Part shown: positions 59,808 to 64,000 of the stretch, one piece after another
Numbering within the stretch: the stretch's first letter is position 1
Layout: each line of letters opens with the position of its first letter
Assembly (NCBI RefSeq): GCF_000250675.2
Contig: NC_018681.1
Location: forward strand, 4,340,001-4,404,000
DNA length: 64,000 bases
Source of the DNA: Nocardia brasiliensis ATCC 700358
GTDB lineage: Bacteria > Actinomycetota > Actinomycetes > Mycobacteriales > Mycobacteriaceae
Reading direction: 5' to 3'
Program-made: the position numbers and the translations under genes
The notes under the pieces: model-generated
Told to the model about the DNA's origin: nothing
What the model saw: the letters and a program-made list of their open reading frames with translations, nothing else
Databases searched by the model: none

Positions 59808-60197
59808 CTACTGCGGTGGCGGTGTGTCCTCGGATGCTTCGAGCTTAGCGAGTGCCTCCCGCAGCGCGGCAGCCTCATCCTTGCCGACCTGTTCGACGAA
59901 GTGCACCAGGGCCGCGGCGCGGCTGCCCGCGGCGTCGGCCTGCTGCAGCGCGTCGACCATCAAACTGGCCACGAGCTCGTCGCGGGTGTGCACCGGCGCG
60001 TACCGGTGCGCGCGGTCGTCGCGCTGCTGGACCACGAGGTTCTTCTTCGCGAGTCGCTGCAGCACTGTCATCACCGTGGTGTACGCGAGCTCGCGGCGTG
60101 CGGCCAATGCCTCGTGCACCTGCCGGACGGTCTGCGGTTCGTCGGTTGACCACAATTGGTCCATGACCGCTTTCTCGAGTTCACCAAGTCCTGCCAT
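59808..60197 (-). CDS. blaI: BlaI/MecI/CopY-family transcriptional repressor
   Basis: The 129-residue protein is a BlaI-type winged helix (LGELEKAVMDQLWSTDEPQTVRQVHEALAARRELAYTTVMTVLQRLAKKNLV in its usual segments) with a C-terminal dimerisation helix. It precedes the M56 protease gene, as in M. tuberculosis (Rv1846c/Rv1845c). The upstream region carries a TACTACA/TGTCGTA dyad, a good BlaI operator candidate. The mycobacterial BlaI controls beta-lactamase and ATP synthase genes; which targets exist here cannot be told from this window. Confidence 0.92.
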   Translation of the reverse strand: MAGLGELEKAVMDQLWSTDEPQTVRQVHEALAARRELAYTTVMTVLQRLAKKNLVVQQRDDRAHRYAPVHTRDELVASLMVDALQQADAAGSRAAALVHFVEQVGKDEAAALREALAKLEASEDTPPPQ

Positions 60198-60231
60198 CCC
60201 ACAATTTTAGGGACTCAACGACGCCGATGCG

Positions 60232-60248
60232 TACTACACGGTGTCGTA
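60232..60248. promoter_or_regulatory. BlaI operator candidate
   Basis: TACTACA-CGG-TGTCGTA is an inverted repeat (one mismatch in 7-bp arms) 35 bases upstream of the blaI start codon. The arms follow the TACTACA/TGTAGTA pattern bound by BlaI-type repressors. Confidence 0.68.
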
Positions 60249-60268
60249 ACTATGGAATAGCTGGTGTG

Positions 60269-61144
60269 TCATTTGTCATATGCGGCGGATTTGGACATAG
60301 CAGGGCCACCTGCTTTACCCACCACATGCCGGGTGCCGATCGGCACGATCATGGGCCGCCCCGATACCGGATCCTGCAGCACCGAGGCATCCAGATCGAA
60401 GACTTCGCGCAGCAACTGCACGTCGATGATGTCGGCGGGACGGCCCTGCGCGACGATCCGGCCGTCGCGCATGACGATCAGCTCGTCGCTGTAGCGGATC
60501 GCCAGGTTGAGATCGTGCAGCACCATCACCACCGTGCGGCCCAGCTCGGCATGCAGCCGGTCGACCAGGTCGAGCACGTCCACCGCATGCGCGAGGTCGA
60601 GATAGGTGGTCGGCTCGTCGAGCAGCAGGATGTCGGTGCCCTGCGCGAGCGCCATCGAGATCCACGCGCGCTGGCGCTGGCCGCCGGACAACTCGTCGAG
60701 CGCGCGATCGGCGAGATCGGCGATGCCGGTCTGCTCCAGCGCGGTCATCACCTCGGCCTCGTCGTCCACTGACCACTGCCGGAACCAGGACTGGTGCGGA
60801 TGCCGGCCGCGCGCGACGAGATCGGCGACGGTGAGGCCCTCCGGCGCGATCGGCGACTGCGGCAGCATGCCGATCACCCGCGCCACATCCTTGGTCTTCA
60901 TCGTGGAAATGGCCTTGCCGTCCAACAGCACTCGGCCCTGCTGCGGACGCAGCAGCCGGCCGAGCGAACGCAGCAGGGTCGACTTGCCGCACCCGTTCGG
61001 GCCGATCACGGTGGTGATCACGCCGGGAGCGATATCGAGGGTGAGTCCGTCGACGATCACCCGGTCGCCGTAGCCGAGGCTGACATCGACGGTGGCGAGC
61101 CGAGTCGGCGCCGGCTGCCTGCCGTCCGCGGCTTCTGTGGTCAT
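60269..61144 (-). CDS. Iron-siderophore ABC transporter ATP-binding protein
   Basis: The 291-residue ATPase has Walker A GPNGCGKST, the Q loop in IGMLPQSP, ABC signature LSGGQRQRAW and Walker B DILLLDEP, followed by the FepC-like VLHDLNLAIRYSDEL. It belongs to the siderophore/B12 importer ATPases. The start overlaps the permease stop (ATGA at 61141), and two FecCD-like permeases come before it, so this is a complete importer lacking only its substrate-binding lipoprotein in this window. An IdeR-type box precedes the operon. Confidence 0.93.
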   Translation of the reverse strand: MTTEAADGRQPAPTRLATVDVSLGYGDRVIVDGLTLDIAPGVITTVIGPNGCGKSTLLRSLGRLLRPQQGRVLLDGKAISTMKTKDVARVIGMLPQSPIAPEGLTVADLVARGRHPHQSWFRQWSVDDEAEVMTALEQTGIADLADRALDELSGGQRQRAWISMALAQGTDILLLDEPTTYLDLAHAVDVLDLVDRLHAELGRTVVMVLHDLNLAIRYSDELIVMRDGRIVAQGRPADIIDVQLLREVFDLDASVLQDPVSGRPMIVPIGTRHVVGKAGGPAMSKSAAYDK

Positions 61145-62226
61145 GACAGCGTCGCCTTCCGATTCATTCGCACGAGCAGATAGAGCAGGAACGGACCGCC
61201 GAGCCCGGCGGTGACGATGCCCACCGGCAGGTCGGCGGGGAACACCGACCGGGATGCGATATCCGCGCCGACCACCAGGATGGCACCCACGAGCGCCGAC
61301 CCGATCAGCGGTTCGCCGGGGGTGCGCAGCAGTCGCCGGGCGATCTGAGGCGCGGCCAGCGCGACGAAGGTCACCGGCCCGACCGCCGCGGTCGCCACCG
61401 AGGAGCTGACCACGGCCGCGCCGATCAGGATGGCCTGTTGGGTCTGGATGCGCACGCCGAGCGAGCGGGTCGTGTCGGTGCCGAGCCGCAGGGCCGCCAG
61501 CGTGCGCGCCGAACCGAGCGCGACCACTACCACCACGGCGAGCGCGAATGCCGCTGGGAGCAAACGGGATCGATCGGCATTGTTGAGCGATCCGTTGAGC
61601 CACAACTGAACCAGCTGCGCGTCCTGCAGCGTGGCCCGGGTGATCAACCAGCTGATGCCCGCCAGCAGCACGGCATTGATGCCGACGCCGATCAGGACCA
61701 GCCGCAGGCCGGTGACGCCCTGATCGCCGGTCGGACTGCGTCCCCAGGCCAGTAGATAGATGGCGGCGGCGGTGAGCAGGCCACCGGTCAGCGCGGCCAG
61801 CGGCGCGCCGATGGTCGCGGCCAGGCCGGTGCCGCCCGCGCCGACGAGCACCGTCACCGCGCCGAGACTGGCGCCCGTGGTGATGCCGAGCATGTCCGGC
61901 GCGGCCAGCGGATTGTGCAGGATCGACTGCGTGATCGCGCCCGAAAGGCCAAGGGCCGCACCGACGACCAGCGCGGTCAGCGCACGCGGCAGGCGCGAGT
62001 CCAGGATGATGAAGCGCTGCGATCGGGTGCCACCGCCGGACAGCACGTCGAGCACCCGGCCGAGCGGAATGTGCGAGTCGCCGGTCGCGATATCGAGGCA
62101 GAACAGCACCAGCATCGCCGCGGCCAGCGCGACGACGATCAGCACCATGGCCGGGCGCAGCACGAGCGAGACCGGACCGACGCGCAGGGCCGGACGCGCG
62201 CTGCGGGTTTTCAACGAGACGGTCAC
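61141..62226 (-). CDS. FecCD-type siderophore permease (second)
   Basis: The 361-residue FecCD permease has 8-10 membrane segments and family motifs RLPRALTALVVGAALGLSGAITQSILHNPLAAPDMLGI and GPVTFVALAAPQIARRLL. It starts with GTG overlapping the other permease stop (GTGA at 62223) and ends inside the ATPase start codon. It would pair with the permease at 62223 to form a heterodimeric channel. Substrate: ferric siderophore, from the iron-box context. Confidence 0.93.
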   Translation of the reverse strand: MTVSLKTRSARPALRVGPVSLVLRPAMVLIVVALAAAMLVLFCLDIATGDSHIPLGRVLDVLSGGGTRSQRFIILDSRLPRALTALVVGAALGLSGAITQSILHNPLAAPDMLGITTGASLGAVTVLVGAGGTGLAATIGAPLAALTGGLLTAAAIYLLAWGRSPTGDQGVTGLRLVLIGVGINAVLLAGISWLITRATLQDAQLVQLWLNGSLNNADRSRLLPAAFALAVVVVVALGSARTLAALRLGTDTTRSLGVRIQTQQAILIGAAVVSSSVATAAVGPVTFVALAAPQIARRLLRTPGEPLIGSALVGAILVVGADIASRSVFPADLPVGIVTAGLGGPFLLYLLVRMNRKATLS

Positions 62227-63269
62227 AGGCTCACCAGCTTTCGACGGCGCACGAACGCGATGAAGCAGGGCGCGCCGAGCACGGCGAGCATGACGCCGAC
62301 CTGGAGTTCGCCGGGCCGGGCGACCACCCGCCCGACGATATCGGCAAGCATCAGCAGGATCGCGCCGATCAACCCGGAGTAGGGGATCATCCACCGGAAG
62401 TCGGGTCCGGTCACGACGCGTGCGATATGCGGCACGATCAAACCGAGGAAGGCGATCGGCCCGACCGCCGCGGTGGCCGCGCCGGACAGCAACACCACCG
62501 CGGCCAGCCCGAGGGCACGGCTGCGGCCGATGTTCACCCCGAGTCCGCGCGCCACCTCGTCGCCGAGGCTCAGCAGATTCAAACCGGGCGAGGCGATCAC
62601 GGCGAGCAGGACGCCGAACGCGAGGAACGGCAGCACCTGCCACAGCACCGTGGCGTCGCGGCCCGCGATGGTGCCGACCACCCAGAAGCGGTAGGTATCC
62701 AGGGCCGTGGCGTCGAGCAGGACCACGGCCTGGGTCATGGCTTGCAGGAAGGCGGTGACGGCCGCGCCGGCCAGTACCAGGCTCAGCGGGCTGGCCTTGC
62801 CGCCGCCGACGGCCGAGGCGCCGAACACGACGACGCCGGCGACCAACGCCCCGGCGAACGCGAACCAGATGTACTGGTTGGGTGTGGTGAAGCCGAAGAG
62901 GTAGATGCTGAGCGCCGCGAAAAAGCCTGCGCCCGCGTTCAATCCGAGCAAACCGGCATCGGCGAGCGGGTTGCGGGTGTAGCCCTGGATCAGCGCGCCC
63001 GCCATGCCGAGCGCCACGCCGGTGGCGAGGGCCAGCGCCGTGCGCGGCAGCCGGAGCCCCCGTACGATTTCCTCGGCGGTGGATCCGGCGGGGCAGCTGA
63101 ACGGGCCGCCCGCGCAGGTGAGGGCGTGCTGCACGGCGTCGTAGACGGTGCCGGGCGAGAGCGACCTGGTCCCGATCGCGACGCTCGCGATCATGGTGAG
63201 CAGGAGCAGGGCGGTCAGGACGAGAAGTCCGGTCAGTCGCCGCCGCCGTGCGGTCCCAAGCGTGGTCAC
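62223..63269 (-). CDS. FecCD-type siderophore permease (first)
   Basis: The 348-residue membrane protein has the FecCD hallmarks: RLPRTALALATGVALGMAGALIQGYTRNPLADAGLLGL and GPIAFLGLIVPHIARVV. It is the first gene of the importer operon, with a GTG start at 63269 and a GTGA overlap to the next permease. Upstream, at 63314-63332, is an IdeR/DtxR-type iron box shared with the divergent reductase-like gene, so expression should rise when iron is scarce. Confidence 0.93.
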   Translation of the reverse strand: MTTLGTARRRRLTGLLVLTALLLLTMIASVAIGTRSLSPGTVYDAVQHALTCAGGPFSCPAGSTAEEIVRGLRLPRTALALATGVALGMAGALIQGYTRNPLADAGLLGLNAGAGFFAALSIYLFGFTTPNQYIWFAFAGALVAGVVVFGASAVGGGKASPLSLVLAGAAVTAFLQAMTQAVVLLDATALDTYRFWVVGTIAGRDATVLWQVLPFLAFGVLLAVIASPGLNLLSLGDEVARGLGVNIGRSRALGLAAVVLLSGAATAAVGPIAFLGLIVPHIARVVTGPDFRWMIPYSGLIGAILLMLADIVGRVVARPGELQVGVMLAVLGAPCFIAFVRRRKLVSL

Positions 63270-63313
63270 GGTGACGAACTACTCCTGATTCGGTCTGGCA
63301 CAGTACTGGTTGG

Positions 63314-63332
63314 TCTGGTAAGCCTAACCTAT
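63314..63332. promoter_or_regulatory. IdeR/DtxR-type iron box
   Basis: The 19-base site ends CTAACCTA, matching the right arm of the IdeR consensus TTAGGTTAGGCTAACCTAA exactly up to the last base; the left arm matches at six of ten positions. It is located between the divergent siderophore permease operon and the reductase-like gene and could control both. Confidence 0.72.
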
Positions 63333-63378
63333 CTTGCTGTACCCACCGCGACGGCCAACCCCTCAGGAGGTTCGCGCA

Positions 63379-64000
63379 ATGCCCGAGCTCATGACCACCT
63401 GCCCGCCACGCCATACGACCATGGCGTTCGATCACGCCTGTGCCAGGTTGCGCGCGTTGCAACCTGAACATCCGCGCGTGTACGCGGTGGCGGCGATGGC
63501 TGAGCAGGGCAAGCGGCGCTGGTGGCGATTGGCCGACGGGGTGCGTGAGGGGCGCATCGAGCTGATGTACCGGCGGCACGCGGCCGAGATGATCCGCGCC
63601 GACGTGGCGGCGGAGGTGGTGGCCACCGCGCTCATCCATGCGGTGGTCGGCCGGGTGACCGCGCTGCTGGTGTCGGAGGGGCGGGCCTGGGATCCGGGAC
63701 TGGAGAACCTGTGGATCCACACCGACAACGACGGCGGCATCGATTGGGCGGGCCTGGGCGACACCACGATTCGCGTGGTCGACGGCGACGATCTGGCGCG
63801 TGAGCCGGGTGTGGTGGCGCTGCCGTGCGAGGGTGCGATGTACGTCTGGCTCGCGCATCGGTGTGAACCCTCGCTGACGCTCATCCAGTCGAGCATGGCG
63901 CGGTGCTCGGGCCTGACCCCGCGGCGCTTCTGGCAGCTCGTCGGCGAATCCATCGCGGGCGCTTCGACTTACGTGCCGGACCTGGCCCGGACCGACGCGG
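63379..64000 (+). CDS. Ferric-siderophore reductase-like protein (FhuF/2Fe-2S type), 3'-truncated
   Basis: The open frame starts at an ATG with AGGAGG eight bases upstream and runs off the window after 207 codons. It contains RIELMYRRHAAEMIRADVAAEVVATALIHAVVGR, LWIHTDNDGGIDWAGLGDTTIRVV, LPCEGAMYVWLAHRCEPSL and GESIAGASTYVPDLAR, which I recognise from actinobacterial iron reductases annotated as FhuF-like or (2Fe-2S)-binding. The cysteine cluster that would hold the iron-sulphur cluster is expected at the missing C-terminus. It is divergent from the siderophore importer and shares the iron box, so it likely releases iron from the imported siderophore by reduction in the cytosol. Confidence 0.7.
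   Translation, partial: MPELMTTCPPRHTTMAFDHACARLRALQPEHPRVYAVAAMAEQGKRRWWRLADGVREGRIELMYRRHAAEMIRADVAAEVVATALIHAVVGRVTALLVSEGRAWDPGLENLWIHTDNDGGIDWAGLGDTTIRVVDGDDLAREPGVVALPCEGAMYVWLAHRCEPSLTLIQSSMARCSGLTPRRFWQLVGESIAGASTYVPDLARTDA

Noticed and set aside
1..64000. tRNA, rRNA, prophage or integrated plasmid
   Set aside because: No cloverleaf-like sequence, rRNA segment, integrase, phage structural gene or replication gene was recognised on either strand.

Overview
The window is high-GC DNA from an actinomycete, most probably Nocardia or a close relative in the Mycobacteriales. The evidence is the strong third-position GC bias, frequent GTG starts, many ATGA/GTGA gene overlaps, and a block (about 51.7-60.2 kb) whose order matches the M. 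tuberculosis Rv1841c-Rv1846c neighbourhood as I remember it: two CorC/HlyC-type proteins, GuaB1, and a BlaR/BlaI pair. No rRNA, tRNA, insertion sequence, prophage or CRISPR array was seen. The first gene is cut at its 5' end and the last at its 3' end.

Layout. (1) 1-5.7 kb: a short biosynthetic-looking run of a glutamine-synthetase-fold ligase, a class B asparagine synthetase, a PLP group II decarboxylase and a cytochrome P450. (2) 5.7-9.95 kb: CPBP protease, NAD(P)-binding epimerase-like protein, small membrane protein, and a Zn-free MDR oxidoreductase divergent from a TetR regulator. (3) 10.1-14.0 kb: a three-gene module of a protein of unknown function, a MoxR AAA+ ATPase, and a HEXXH plus von Willebrand A protein. 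(4) 14.1-15.5 kb: an HspR-like MerR gene divergent from hsp20 with a CIRCE element between them, then a STAS protein coupled to an 18-codon leader ORF. (5) 15.7-20.6 kb: a second MDR protein, an SDR divergent from a second TetR that is a close paralogue of the first and keeps the same operator layout, an amidase and a secreted protein.

(6) 20.8-31.7 kb: an AarF/UbiB-type kinase and a TetR gene, divergent from a tightly packed run of SDR, SDR, Baeyer-Villiger monooxygenase (BVMO), alpha/beta hydrolase, BVMO, SRPBCC and BVMO. This looks like a route for oxidising alcohols to ketones, converting ketones to esters and cleaving the esters; it resembles the mycobacterial mymA region in composition. 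(7) 31.7-37.4 kb: a secreted zinc protease with an acidic DxFGD-repeat tail, an ion-transport operon (regulatory subunit, CBS protein, ArsB/NhaD permease) and a NarL-type two-component system. (8) 37.4-44.2 kb: HrpB helicase, SnoaL protein, FMN reductase divergent from an ECF41 sigma factor with ECF41-like promoter motifs on both sides, and a Tat-exported phospholipase C. (9) 44.3-51.7 kb: Rpn/PD-(D/E)XK-like protein, GH18 chitinase, thioesterase-like protein, quinone reductase, LVIVD and DUF305 secreted pair, and a 3-methyladenine-glycosylase-annotated family protein. (10) 51.7-64 kb: the CorC/CorC/GuaB1 block, DMT transporter, DEAD-box helicase, BlaR/BlaI, and an iron-siderophore ABC importer with an IdeR-type box, divergent from a ferric-siderophore reductase-like gene.

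Most likely new biology: the module at 10.1-14.0 kb, the duplicated TetR divergons with conserved operators, and the four-gene biosynthetic run at the left edge. All calls come from reading the sequence; no database search was run.
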